NCBI GenBank assembly: GCA_936941515.1
Contig: CAKZJI010000342.1
Coordinates: 1-10,340, forward strand
Source: an uncultured Propionibacteriaceae bacterium
GTDB lineage: Bacteria; Actinomycetota; Actinomycetes; Propionibacteriales; Propionibacteriaceae
DNA: 10,340 bases
Direction: 5' to 3'
Positions 1 through 6,778 of the stretch are shown here, one piece after another. Both the position numbers and the translations under genes were made by a program. Below the pieces are notes generated by a model that had not been told where the DNA came from, did no database searches, and saw nothing but the letters and a program-made list of their open reading frames with translations. Each line of letters opens with the position of its first letter. Within the stretch, counting starts at the first letter, position 1.

Positions 1-16
1 CTGGCTTTTTAGCCAG
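1..16. repeat. Perfect 6-bp inverted repeat with T4 loop at window edge
   Basis: The first 16 bases read CTGGCT-TTTT-AGCCAG, a perfect 6-bp stem with a four-base T loop. No T-tract follows on the plus strand and the minus-strand downstream side lies outside the window. It could be the tail of a terminator of a gene to the left, or part of the control region of the small gene at 79. Function is unassigned. Confidence 0.35.
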
Positions 17-78
17 TGGCATAGCTTTGTCAGACAGGACGGTTAACACCCGTTTAACTTACAGAGGGATGGGTTTCG

Positions 79-300
79 ATGTTTGCGGCACGAGAGTCAG
101 CAACCGAATGCAGGGCTGAAGTTACCCGAGACATGATCGAGTTGATGCTGTCGCAGTTCGACAGCTTGAGTGATCCGGAAGGCATCATTCAGTTGGAGCT
201 GCGGGGCAACTGCCTCATGGTCCTCAATCCCGAAACCAAAGCCTACGAAGTCGTCGGATTGGCCCGCCTCTCGCCTTCCATGCGTAAAGTCATCAAGTAG
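79..300 (+). CDS. Small orphan protein, 73 aa, unknown function
   Basis: This is a 73-residue ORF starting at ATG 79 and ending at TAG 298-300. A GAGGG stretch at 64-68 lies about 10 bases upstream and makes a reasonable ribosome binding site. The internal ATG at 134 has no such site, so 79 is preferred. I see no signal peptide, membrane helix or known domain. The protein is mixed charged and hydrophobic, with a central part (from MIELMLSQFDS) that could form helix, then strand-like segments, and a basic C-terminus (MRKVIK). It has no partner gene beside it: the next 270 bases are non-coding. Its bases are less GC-rich than the treY region, which may mean a recent arrival or a small regulatory protein. 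I do not recognise the family. Confidence 0.5.
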   Translation: MFAARESATECRAEVTRDMIELMLSQFDSLSDPEGIIQLELRGNCLMVLNPETKAYEVVGLARLSPSMRKVIK

Positions 301-566
301 GGCGTCCCCCTTCGGGTCGCGTCCCCGGTTCCGGCCGGCGAGCCGGCCTCCACCCGAGCTGGTCAGGGCGATGCTCCCGGCCGCTCGCGGGCGGATGCCT
401 GTCTCGTCCCGAGCCAGTCCCTCGCCCGCCGGTCCTGGTCGCCCTGCCCTGCCCATCTCGTCCCTTCGGGCGGGACCGCTGACGCGGGCCGTGAGCCCGG
501 TTGTCCAGCCTCGCGCCGGAACGACCTTGGGAGTGGAGGCGGGAGGCCGAAGCAGGCTGTAAGCGA
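301..566. other. GC-rich intergenic stretch with several dyads, no credible gene
   Basis: No reading frame here looks like a protein: the long open frames on both strands are Arg/Pro/Gly/Ser-rich, as expected of random GC-rich DNA. Structure is present instead. GGCCGGC (333-339) and GCCGGCC (342-348) form a 7-bp dyad with a 2-base centre. GTCCC/GGGAC flank 461-475. The nonamer TCTCGTCCC occurs twice in direct orientation (402-410 and 456-464). No T-tract follows any hairpin. It may be remnant DNA between two rearranged segments or a region carrying a structured RNA; nothing decides between these. Confidence 0.4.
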
Positions 567-597
567 GACCACAGGGATCGAGCGTCAGCCTGTGGTC
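567..597 (-). terminator. 9-bp perfect hairpin at the end of the treY/treZ-remnant unit
   Basis: GACCACAGG (567-575) and CCTGTGGTC (589-597) are perfect reverse complements around a 13-base loop. The TGA stop of the minus-strand chimeric frame (585-587) lies inside the hairpin. Read on the minus strand, the stem is followed by TCGCTTA rather than a run of T, so it is terminator-like without a U-tract, a form often proposed for actinobacteria. It probably came with the gene whose 3' end is fused here. Confidence 0.5.
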
Positions 598-776
598 AAC
601 CGGGCGGGCAGTTGCAGGCTGCCGGTGATGCCCTGCAGCAGGTTGTTGAGGAAGACGGCGATGGTGGGCGACAGCACCATCCAGCCCATGGCCAGCCACC
701 AGGGGCCGCTGGCCAGCAGCAGCTCCACGGTGGTGGCGTTGGGGGCCCAGACCTCGGGGCGGGTGATGTCTCGCAT
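585..776 (-). pseudogene. treZ: treZ 5' remnant fused to an unrelated hydrophobic C-terminus
   Basis: The frame opens at ATG 776, 29 bases after the treY stop, behind an AGGATC ribosome-binding-like stretch. Its first ~20 residues (MRDITRPEVWAPNATTVEL) match the start of malto-oligosyltrehalose trehalohydrolase: the F/V-WAPNA..VEL pattern is the first strand of the family's N-terminal beta-sandwich, and treZ is the usual gene after treY. TreZ is about 550-600 residues, but this frame has 63. From about residue 22 the text changes to a membrane-helix-like segment (GPWWLAMGWMVLSPTIAVFL) and a short tail ending LPARLTTG, which has no place in TreZ. The most direct reading is a fusion of the treZ start to the 3' end of another gene with its terminator, by deletion, rearrangement or misassembly. 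The catalytic (beta/alpha)8 barrel is absent, so no hydrolase activity is expected from it. The treZ assignment of the first 20 residues is fairly sure; the donor of the tail is unidentified. Confidence 0.6.
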
Positions 777-805
777 GATGTCTTGATCCTGTCGTGAGAG
801 GGGTG

Positions 806-3343
806 TCAGCCGCCCTGGTGGACCAGCAGCGCCACCGGCAGATGCGTCAGGAGGTCCGAGACTGCGGTCGGTCCGCCCTGGAACTCGCGTCCCGACAGCA
901 CATCCAGGAACCGGTGGTCTGGAAGGATCACCTGGTGCCCGTCCCAGTCCCGGCCAGCCACCGACGACGACAACCGGCCCGCCACCGTGATCGACACGGG
1001 ATGGTCCGCGTTCTTGTAGCCGCGACCGAAGGCGACGAGATGCCCGGTGGTGGTGGGAACCGGCCAGTAGTCGGCACCCGGGCCGCGGAAGGCGTCGGGG
1101 TGGTCGCGGCGCAGCAGCAGCGCCCGTGAGGTGATGAGCAGCTTCTCCGCGTCGAGGTCACCGGGCGGATGCTCCTCCAGGGCACGCAGCAGCCCCATCC
1201 TGCGGTAGTAGTCGACGGGGCGACGGTTGTCTGGATCCACCAGCGACAGATCGACGATCTCACTGCCCTGATACACGTCGGGAACCCCCGGCATGGTCAG
1301 CTGGATCAGCTTCTGCCCGAGGATCGCGGAGCGCACATAGTGCAGGGAGGTTGCGGTGAAGGCATCCAGGGCCTCCGCGACCCTCGGGTCGGTCAGCGAT
1401 GCCGTCGCGAATTCGACGATGGCATCCTCGTAGGCCTCGTTCGGGTCGGTCCAGCTGGTGTGGTTCTTGGCCTCCCGCATCGCCTTGCGCAGGTAGCCGT
1501 CGAGGCGTTGGGTGTTGATCGGCTGCTTGCCCGCCTCCGTGCCGGGCAGCTGCCACATGGCCGCCAGCGTCTGCCACAGGAACAGCTCTGTGCTGCCGTC
1601 GAGGACCTCTGGCCGCGTCTCCTCCGTCGCGGCCCGCAGGTCTGCGACGCACTGCTCCCAATCCTTCGGGTACTCCGTGAGGGCGGCCAGCCGGGCGCGG
1701 ACGTCCTCGCTGCGTTTCGTGTCGTGCGTGGACAGCGTCGACATCGTGGTGGGCCAGTGCGTCTCCAGCGTGCGGCAGAACTCGTGGAAGGCGTCGGAGC
1801 TGACGCCGACGATGGTGGGATCTGAGCCGACCTCGTTGACGCCGACGAACCGGTTCCATCGGTAGAAGGCCGTGTCCTCTTTTGACTTGGCCATCACCGG
1901 GCCGCAGGTCTGGGCGAAGCGGACCATGAACTCGGCGCGCAGATCGGAGAGGTTGTGCTTGAGGCCGGGAACCTGGTTGAGGATCTCCGACGGCGTAGGC
2001 AGGGCGGCGGGGCCGCCCATGTCGGGCACGCCTGTCTCGCCGAGCGCCAGGCAGACCACCAGGTCCAGGGAGTCCAGCTCGTCCTCGGTGAGGTTCTGGC
2101 GCGCCCGGTCCGCAGCCTCAAGGATCACGTCCCGCTCCTCCTCAGGATTGGGACGTCCCGGCTCCACATAGGCGCGGTAGCGGCTGAACTGCACCAGCAG
2201 CTCCTTGATGGCGTGGCTCAGCTGCCGACGGGTGTGGTCGCGCAGGCGGATGTCGCCGTCGCAGATGGCCACGGCGATGGTCACCAGCCGATTGACCTCG
2301 GTAAACAGCGACTCCTTGACGATCTCGCGTTTGGCCCGCAGCACTGACGACGCAAACCCCTCACCCGAGCCGGAGGCCTGCTCCCACAGGTCGGTGAGAC
2401 GCGGCAGGCTGCTGGAGTCGTGGAACAGGCCGCCGACGCGCAGCAGCGAGTCGTAGCCGGTGGTGCCGGCGCATTCGAAGTCCTGGGGGAGCTGCTCCTC
2501 GGGCTCCAGGATCTTCTCCACCACCACCCAGCAGCCGCCGGTGATGCGCTGAAGATCGGCCAGGTACTGGCGTGGGTTGGCTAGGCCGTCGGGATGGTCG
2601 ATGCGGAAACCGTCGATCAGGCCCTCGTGGAAAAGCTCCACCAGTTTGCGGTGGCTGGCCTCGAAGACCTCGGCGTCCTCTACCCGCACTGCGGCCAGGG
2701 TGTCGACGTCGAAGAACCGGCGATAGTTCAGCTCCTCGCTGCCGACGCGCCAATACGCCAGGCGATACCACTGCTCCTCCAGCAGCTCCGTCAGCTCCTT
2801 GCCCTCCGAGCCGGGACGCACGGGGAAGACATGATCGTAGTAGCGCACAACCGGCTGCTGCTCCCCGTGGATCTCCGCGACATCGACATGAATGTTCTCC
2901 AGCTCCTTGCCAATCCGGTCCCCGAGCACCGGCATCAAGATGGCCTGGGAGTCAGCCAGGTCGATGTCGAACCAGTGCCTGAAATCGGAGTCCCCGCCGC
3001 GCCGCAGCACATCCCACAGGGCCTTGTTGTGCCACAGGGGAGTGGGGACCGCCATGTGGTTGGGAACCACGTCGACGACGATGCCCATCCCCAGGTCGTG
3101 GGCGGCCTGGGACAGCCTGCGGAACGCCTCCTCCCCACCGCATTCCGCGGAGATGCGGGAGTGGTCCACCACGTCGTAGCCGTGCGTCGACCCGGGTGCC
3201 GCCTGCAGGATCGGCGAGCAGAACAGATGCGTCACCCCCAGGTCGTTGAGGTAGCGCAGCTGGTTGGCGGCGTCGTCGAAGGTGAAATCGGCGTTCAGCT
3301 GAAGCCGGTACGTCGAGGTTGGCACGATCCTGTTGGTCTCCAC
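806..3343 (-). CDS. treY: Maltooligosyl trehalose synthase (TreY)
   Basis: TreY is a cytoplasmic GH13 enzyme that turns the reducing-end alpha-1,4 bond of malto-oligosaccharides into an alpha,alpha-1,1 bond. TreZ then releases trehalose. The 845-residue protein has the usual TreY length and blocks: STYRLQLNADFTFDDA (10-25), CSPILQAAPGSTHGYDVVD (42-60), DVVPNHMAV (91-99), DGFRIDHPDGL (244-254) with the likely nucleophile D249, VVVEKIL (273-279) with the likely acid/base E276, STHDTKRSEDVR (538-549) with the third catalytic Asp D541, and GVPDVYQGSEIVDLSLVDP near the C-terminus. GTG 3343 is preferred because the family start (IVPTSTYRL) follows at once and a -10 box lies 6 bases upstream, giving a leaderless message. 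The gene appears intact. Its normal partner treZ is broken just downstream, so unless treZ lies elsewhere the pathway would stop at maltooligosyl trehalose. Confidence 0.95.
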   Translation of the reverse strand: METNRIVPTSTYRLQLNADFTFDDAANQLRYLNDLGVTHLFCSPILQAAPGSTHGYDVVDHSRISAECGGEEAFRRLSQAAHDLGMGIVVDVVPNHMAVPTPLWHNKALWDVLRRGGDSDFRHWFDIDLADSQAILMPVLGDRIGKELENIHVDVAEIHGEQQPVVRYYDHVFPVRPGSEGKELTELLEEQWYRLAYWRVGSEELNYRRFFDVDTLAAVRVEDAEVFEASHRKLVELFHEGLIDGFRIDHPDGLANPRQYLADLQRITGGCWVVVEKILEPEEQLPQDFECAGTTGYDSLLRVGGLFHDSSSLPRLTDLWEQASGSGEGFASSVLRAKREIVKESLFTEVNRLVTIAVAICDGDIRLRDHTRRQLSHAIKELLVQFSRYRAYVEPGRPNPEEERDVILEAADRARQNLTEDELDSLDLVVCLALGETGVPDMGGPAALPTPSEILNQVPGLKHNLSDLRAEFMVRFAQTCGPVMAKSKEDTAFYRWNRFVGVNEVGSDPTIVGVSSDAFHEFCRTLETHWPTTMSTLSTHDTKRSEDVRARLAALTEYPKDWEQCVADLRAATEETRPEVLDGSTELFLWQTLAAMWQLPGTEAGKQPINTQRLDGYLRKAMREAKNHTSWTDPNEAYEDAIVEFATASLTDPRVAEALDAFTATSLHYVRSAILGQKLIQLTMPGVPDVYQGSEIVDLSLVDPDNRRPVDYYRRMGLLRALEEHPPGDLDAEKLLITSRALLLRRDHPDAFRGPGADYWPVPTTTGHLVAFGRGYKNADHPVSITVAGRLSSSVAGRDWDGHQVILPDHRFLDVLSGREFQGGPTAVSDLLTHLPVALLVHQGG

Positions 3344-3349
3344 GCTCTC

Positions 3350-3355
3350 ACTCTA
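3350..3355 (-). promoter_or_regulatory. -10 box of treY, leaderless architecture
   Basis: On the minus strand TAGAGT is followed by six bases (GAGAGC) and then the GTG start of treY. With a start site about 7 bases after the -10 box, the message would begin at or next to the GTG. A -35-like CTGGAA (3373-3378) lies 17 bases further up but matches the consensus poorly. The same geometry is seen at cca. Confidence 0.5.
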
Positions 3356-3497
3356 CGGGCTCCTGCTGACGTTTCCAGGGCAGAGCCCGCGCCGACGGGG
3401 TCTGTGACGGCTCCGCGAGGTGATGCTCAGGGGCCTGACACCGCCCTGCTGTACAGTCCTTGACAGCTGGTTGGTCTCATGCAGGGGGAACGGTGTT

Positions 3498-3529
3498 CTT
3501 GCCGCCATCTGATGAGGCAAGTTGTTTTA
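3498..3529 (+). terminator. Short hairpin followed by T-rich tract in the leader
   Basis: CTTGCC (3498-3503) and GGCAAG (3516-3521) form a 6-bp stem with a 12-base loop, followed at once by TTGTTTTA. This is an intrinsic-terminator shape on the plus strand, about 150 bases before the secreted protein gene. It could act as an attenuator if transcription starts near the TTGACA box at 3460. The stem is short, so the call is weak. Confidence 0.3.
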
Positions 3530-3551
3530 TCCATGTCCGTCACGACACAAA

Positions 3552-3598
3552 TCAACAGCCGTGTTGAACCGGAAGATGATCGAAGAGCGACACGTGTC
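3552..3598. promoter_or_regulatory. Two candidate operator dyads
   Basis: TCAACA-GCCG-TGTTGA (3552-3567) is a perfect 6-bp dyad with a 4-base centre, and GACACGTGTC (3589-3598) is a perfect 10-bp palindrome. Both lie in the AT-richer leader upstream of the Tat-exported protein gene, within 125 bases of its start. Dimeric regulators bind such sites, but no regulator gene is nearby. Confidence 0.3.
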
Positions 3599-3673
3599 CA
3601 GAGGGTCTGCTCGTGCGGAGCTTACTGCAGATCTTGTCTCATATGGCACGTCGCGGGATGGGAGATGAAACTC

Positions 3674-4795
3674 ATGAGCAGGAAATCAGGAATGATAAGC
3701 AGACGCGTAGTTCTAGGGGCGCCTCTGGGGGGTCTTGCCTTGGCCTCGCTCGGAGGTGCGGCCGCACATGGCACGCCTGGGGTGAAGGTTCCGGAACGAC
3801 GCATATTCAGCGCCTCGTATGCAGACATCACGAATGGGTCGGACAGGATCAAGAGGCTGGCCGCCCGCTTTGACGAGATACATGCAAACGAGGTCGCGAT
3901 CTCCATGGGCAGGATCGAGAAGGCTCTGTTCCCCTGGAGAGGGCAGATACTGGAATCCGACAGCCCCCAGGCGGATCAGGTGCAGGAGGTCATTGATGCC
4001 ATCGCGGTCAACGGCGGCTGCAGGCGACCCGTCACACTCATCCTGGATGCCCTCATCCCGGAGAAAATCAAGCGGGATCCCACCGTCGCGGGGGTCAGCA
4101 CCAAGGGGGAGGTGTCGGGGACTCACCCCAGCCTCAAGGCGCTGACGCGGGGTGAGATTGGAGAGAAGATCATTGAGATGGCGGCCGAGGCAGCCAGGCG
4201 ATACCAGCCCACGGCGATTAGCCTCACGGATCTGTACTTCGAGGACACCACCTATGGGCAGAACGACTTGGAAGATTTCACATATGAGACGGGAGCCAGC
4301 GACTGGCCGCGGAGGAACGGCGAGATCGACGTCAGCGACCCGCTGATCGTGTCGTGGCGCTGCCAGGCGCTGGCCAGCCTCGTCAGACGGGTGCGTGAGG
4401 CGGTCAACGCCGCCGCACCCAACCGCCCCGAGCTGTGGATGGAGGTCAAGGCCCCTCTGGAGGATGCCAACGGTGACCGAAAAGACGCCGGCCAGGACTA
4501 TGGCCTGCTCGCGGAGAGGGCTGATCGTCTCGTCCTGTGGAACTATTTCGACAATGTCACCGACACATCCCCCTCCACCCGCGACCTGGCCGCCGCCTTC
4601 GCCGCGAGGAGCCGAGGCCGTGACATCCTGTCGATCGGCCTGTGGGGGAGGGATGACTCGACAATCACCCCTGAGAAGCTGAACGCAGCAGCGAAGGAAG
4701 CCGTCGAGGGCGGCAGCACTGCCGTGTGGGTGACCCCGTCGGATCTGATGACAGACGCCCACTGGAAAGCTCTGGCGGAGGCCTGGCGTCGGTGA
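3674..4795 (+). CDS. Tat-exported TIM-barrel glycoside-hydrolase-like protein
   Basis: The start is taken at ATG 3674 because GGGAG at 3660-3664 sits 9 bases upstream; ATG 3665 and ATG 3692 are in frame and also possible. The 373-residue product begins with a twin-arginine signal (SRRVVLG, then a hydrophobic stretch through ALASLGGAAAHG), so it should be exported folded. The body reads like the (beta/alpha)8 domain of the putative glycosyl hydrolase (GHL) families that include the PgaB C-terminal domain: RYQPTAISLTDLYFEDTTYG with acidic residues at a strand end, ELWMEVKAPLED, RLVLWNYFDNV, ILSIGLWGRDD and AVWVTPSDLM look like successive strand/loop units. Family and substrate are inferred from this layout only. 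The first third uses ATA, AGA, AGG and CTA codons, which are rare in the neighbouring genes and hint at horizontal transfer or low expression. It stands alone, converging on cca with 32 bases between the stops. Confidence 0.6.
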   Translation: MSRKSGMISRRVVLGAPLGGLALASLGGAAAHGTPGVKVPERRIFSASYADITNGSDRIKRLAARFDEIHANEVAISMGRIEKALFPWRGQILESDSPQADQVQEVIDAIAVNGGCRRPVTLILDALIPEKIKRDPTVAGVSTKGEVSGTHPSLKALTRGEIGEKIIEMAAEAARRYQPTAISLTDLYFEDTTYGQNDLEDFTYETGASDWPRRNGEIDVSDPLIVSWRCQALASLVRRVREAVNAAAPNRPELWMEVKAPLEDANGDRKDAGQDYGLLAERADRLVLWNYFDNVTDTSPSTRDLAAAFAARSRGRDILSIGLWGRDDSTITPEKLNAAAKEAVEGGSTAVWVTPSDLMTDAHWKALAEAWRR

Positions 4796-4827
4796 TGCTC
4801 CCCGCACAAGCCTTCACCGGCACCCCG

Positions 4828-6264
4828 TCACGACTGCTGAGACCACCAGTCGAGCAATAGCCGACGGGCCTCCTCCTCGGGGACAGGACCGTGCTCCATC
4901 CGGTGCTCCAGCAGGAATGTGTAGGCCTTGCCGACGACGGGGCCAGGCGCGATGCCTAGGATCTCCATGATCTGCTGCCCGTCCAGGTCGGGGCGCATCG
5001 CGGCGATCTCCTCCTGCGCCGCCAGCTCGTCGATGCGCCACTCCAGCTCCTCGTAGCTGCGGCGCAGCCGGGTGGCCTTGTTCCGGTTGCGGGTGGTGCA
5101 GTCCGCACGGGTCAGCATGTGCAGCCGCTCCAGCTCGTCACCCGCATCCCGGACGTAGCGCCGCACCGCCGAGTCTGACCACGTTCCGTCGGCATAGCCG
5201 TGGAATCGCAGGTGCAGCTCCACCAGCTTCGCCACAGACTTCACCGTCGCCGTCGGGTATTTCAGCGCCTTCAACCGCTTCGACACCAGTTTTGCCCCCA
5301 CCACGTCGTGGTGATGGAACGTCACCTTCGAGCCCTCGAAACGACGGGTGGCGGGCTTGCCGATGTCATGCAGCAGCGCTGCCAGCCGGTTCACCAGATC
5401 CGGTTCGTGACCGCGGGCTCTCTCCAGATCGATGGCCTGCTCCAGGACCGTCAGGGAATGGGCGTAGACGTCCTTGTGACGCATGTGCTCGTCGCGTTCC
5501 AGGCGCAGCGCGGGAAGCTCTGGCAGGATGTGCTCCGCGACGCCGGTGCGCACCAGCAGGTCCAGGCCCTCGCGGGGCGAATCCGTCAGCAGCAGCCCCG
5601 ACAGCTCGGCCTGAATCCGCTCCGCCGAGACGATGGCGATGCGCTCCGCCAGCTCCTTCATCGCCGCCTGCACCTCGGGGGCGACCCGGAACCCCAGCCG
5701 CGACGCGAACCGCGCAGCCCGCATCATCCGCAGCGGGTCCTCACTGAACGAGATCTCCGGCGGCGACGGGGTCCGCAGCACCCCCTCTGAGAGGTCTCGT
5801 AGCCCCTCCCAGGGGTCCACGAACTCACCCGATACGACGTTCACCGCCATGGCGTTGATGGTGAAGTCGCGGCGCACGAGGTCCTCTTCAATCCGATCCC
5901 CGAAGGCGACGACCGGTTTGCGGGACTCGGGTTCGTAGGCGTCAGCCCGGAAGGTGGTGACCTCGATCTGCCACTCGGCATCGCCGTCGCGTCTCATCGC
6001 GCCGATCGTTCCGAAGTCGCGGCCGATGTCCCAGGTGGCGGGGGTGTAGTCGCGCAGGATCGCGTGGGTCTCGTCGGGACGCGCGGAGGTGGTGAAGTCC
6101 AGGTCGTGCCCCAGCCCACCGAGCAGCGCGTCCCGCACCGAACCGCCGACGAGGTACAGCTGATGCCCGGCGTCGGCGAAGCGACGTCCCAGGTCGCTGA
6201 CCCCCCCAGAGCTGCGGACCAGCTCGGCGACGGCGTTGCGTTGAGCTTGAGTCAGATCAGGCAC
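4828..6264 (-). CDS. cca: CCA tRNA nucleotidyltransferase with HD domain
   Basis: This enzyme adds or repairs the 3'-CCA of tRNAs from CTP and ATP in the cytoplasm. The 478-residue protein is full length for the actinobacterial class II form. Visible motifs in order are LVGGSVRD (38-45), the metal-binding DLDFTT (54-59) with D54 and D56, RRDFTINAMA (131-140), and EDPLRMMRAARFASRLGF (175-192), the base-selecting block. A C-terminal HD domain follows with KDVYAHSL (263-270), ALLHDIGK (295-302) and HHHDVVGA (316-323). HD domains in this family are linked to 2',3'-cyclic phosphodiesterase or phosphatase activity. The start is GTG 6264, with a TAGAAT box 6 bases upstream and no ribosome binding site, so translation is probably leaderless. 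It is single, convergent with the exported protein gene, and divergent from the decayed genes at 6400. Confidence 0.95.
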   Translation of the reverse strand: MPDLTQAQRNAVAELVRSSGGVSDLGRRFADAGHQLYLVGGSVRDALLGGLGHDLDFTTSARPDETHAILRDYTPATWDIGRDFGTIGAMRRDGDAEWQIEVTTFRADAYEPESRKPVVAFGDRIEEDLVRRDFTINAMAVNVVSGEFVDPWEGLRDLSEGVLRTPSPPEISFSEDPLRMMRAARFASRLGFRVAPEVQAAMKELAERIAIVSAERIQAELSGLLLTDSPREGLDLLVRTGVAEHILPELPALRLERDEHMRHKDVYAHSLTVLEQAIDLERARGHEPDLVNRLAALLHDIGKPATRRFEGSKVTFHHHDVVGAKLVSKRLKALKYPTATVKSVAKLVELHLRFHGYADGTWSDSAVRRYVRDAGDELERLHMLTRADCTTRNRNKATRLRRSYEELEWRIDELAAQEEIAAMRPDLDGQQIMEILGIAPGPVVGKAYTFLLEHRMEHGPVPEEEARRLLLDWWSQQS

Positions 6265-6270
6265 GAGCAG

Positions 6271-6276
6271 ATTCTA
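6271..6276 (-). promoter_or_regulatory. -10 box of cca, leaderless architecture
   Basis: The minus strand reads TAGAAT, six bases (CTGCTC), then the GTG start of cca. TAGAAT is close to the TANNNT consensus of housekeeping promoters in high-GC actinobacteria. The distance puts transcription start at the GTG, and no Shine-Dalgarno sequence is seen. The -35 region is weak. Confidence 0.6.
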
Positions 6277-6367
6277 CGCAGACTACTCGTGCTTCTACTC
6301 GGCCCGCGGACGATGCATGCTCTGGCTAGGTCGGTTAGCAATAGCAAACTGGCTGGGGTGTTACCGG

Positions 6368-6373
6368 TATAGC
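6368..6373 (+). promoter_or_regulatory. Candidate -10 box upstream of the decayed ESX-like genes
   Basis: TATAGC(T) lies 27 bases before the GTG at 6400, with a GGAGG ribosome binding site at 6390-6394 between them. The spacing suits a short leader. No clear -35 hexamer is seen at 17-18 bases; TAGCAA at 6342-6347 is too far away. The promoter and ribosome binding site look preserved although the genes behind them are broken. Confidence 0.35.
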
Positions 6374-6399
6374 TTGGTCAGAAAGCGCTGGAGGATCGG

Positions 6400-6778
6400 G
6401 TGAGTGATGTGAATGTTGTGACCGGCGACTTGGAGGCGTTGTCCTCGGACACCGCGGACGTTGCCAGCCAGATCGGGACTGTCGATCTGGTGACTGCCAT
6501 GGTGGATGCGCTCTCCGCCATGACGGGGTCGGCATCGGCCAGCTCGTAGATCGAGTCGACCGCCAGCACGGTGGACATAGAGGCGTTCAGACCTCAAGGA
6601 CAAGTATCAGGATTTCAGTGATGACGTCCAGTCTGCAGCGAACTTCTATGGTCAGAATGAGGCTGACCTTGAGGCGTCGCTGCGTTCCGCGGGGACGCTG
6701 CCTTCCCAATCGGACACTTCTGGGGCCACAAACACAGGTGCCTACGGGGATTGGCAAAACAAGATGGAGGGCAACTGA
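6400..6778 (+). pseudogene. Decayed WXG100/ESX-like small secreted-protein gene
   Basis: A GTG at 6400, behind GGAGG with 5-base spacing, opens a frame reading VSDVNVVTGDLEALSSDTAD and on through an alpha-helical, Ala/Ser/Thr-rich segment until a TAG at 6547-6549. In-frame text continues after the stop (IESTAST, to about 6575). After a frameshift near 6590 another frame reads LKDKYQDFSDDVQSAANFYG, then NEADLEASLRS, and a tail DWQNKMEGN before TGA 6776-6778. Joined, the pieces give about 125 residues of two amphipathic helices and a flexible tail, the general shape of type VII secretion (WXG100-like) substrates or accessory proteins in Gram-positive bacteria. The family call is from shape and composition, not a diagnostic motif: the WxG signature itself is not visible. 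One stop and at least one frameshift make it non-functional unless the sequence contains errors. Its last base overlaps the next start (TGATG). Confidence 0.55.

Larger units (their letters stand above)
3356..3673. other. Intergenic leader with dyads between treY and the secreted protein gene
   Basis: About 320 bases separate the treY promoter from the next start. An open frame runs in from 3479, but its translation (Cys/Arg-rich, no ribosome binding site at 3479) does not look like protein. Visible elements are a TTGACA -35-like hexamer at 3460-3465 without a good -10 at the usual distance, the hairpin at 3498-3521, the dyad TCAACA-GCCG-TGTTGA at 3552-3567, and the 10-bp palindrome GACACGTGTC at 3589-3598. 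Base composition is noticeably more AT-rich than in treY or cca. The clustering of dyads suggests control of the downstream gene, but no regulator can be named. Confidence 0.4.

Noticed and set aside
97-699. Long minus-strand open frame of 200 codons
   Set aside because: Its translation is Arg/Gly/Pro/Ala-rich, has no ribosome binding site or domain, and overlaps the small plus-strand gene and the treZ-derived frame. It is a GC-rich shadow.
2594-3463. 289-codon plus-strand frame opposite treY
   Set aside because: It is antisense to conserved TreY motifs and rich in Val/Gln/His/Arg as expected from the opposite strand of that gene.
3479-3673. N-terminal extension of the exported protein from ATG 3479
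   Set aside because: No ribosome binding site, Cys/Arg-rich non-protein-like text, and it would bury the Tat signal about 70 residues inside the protein.
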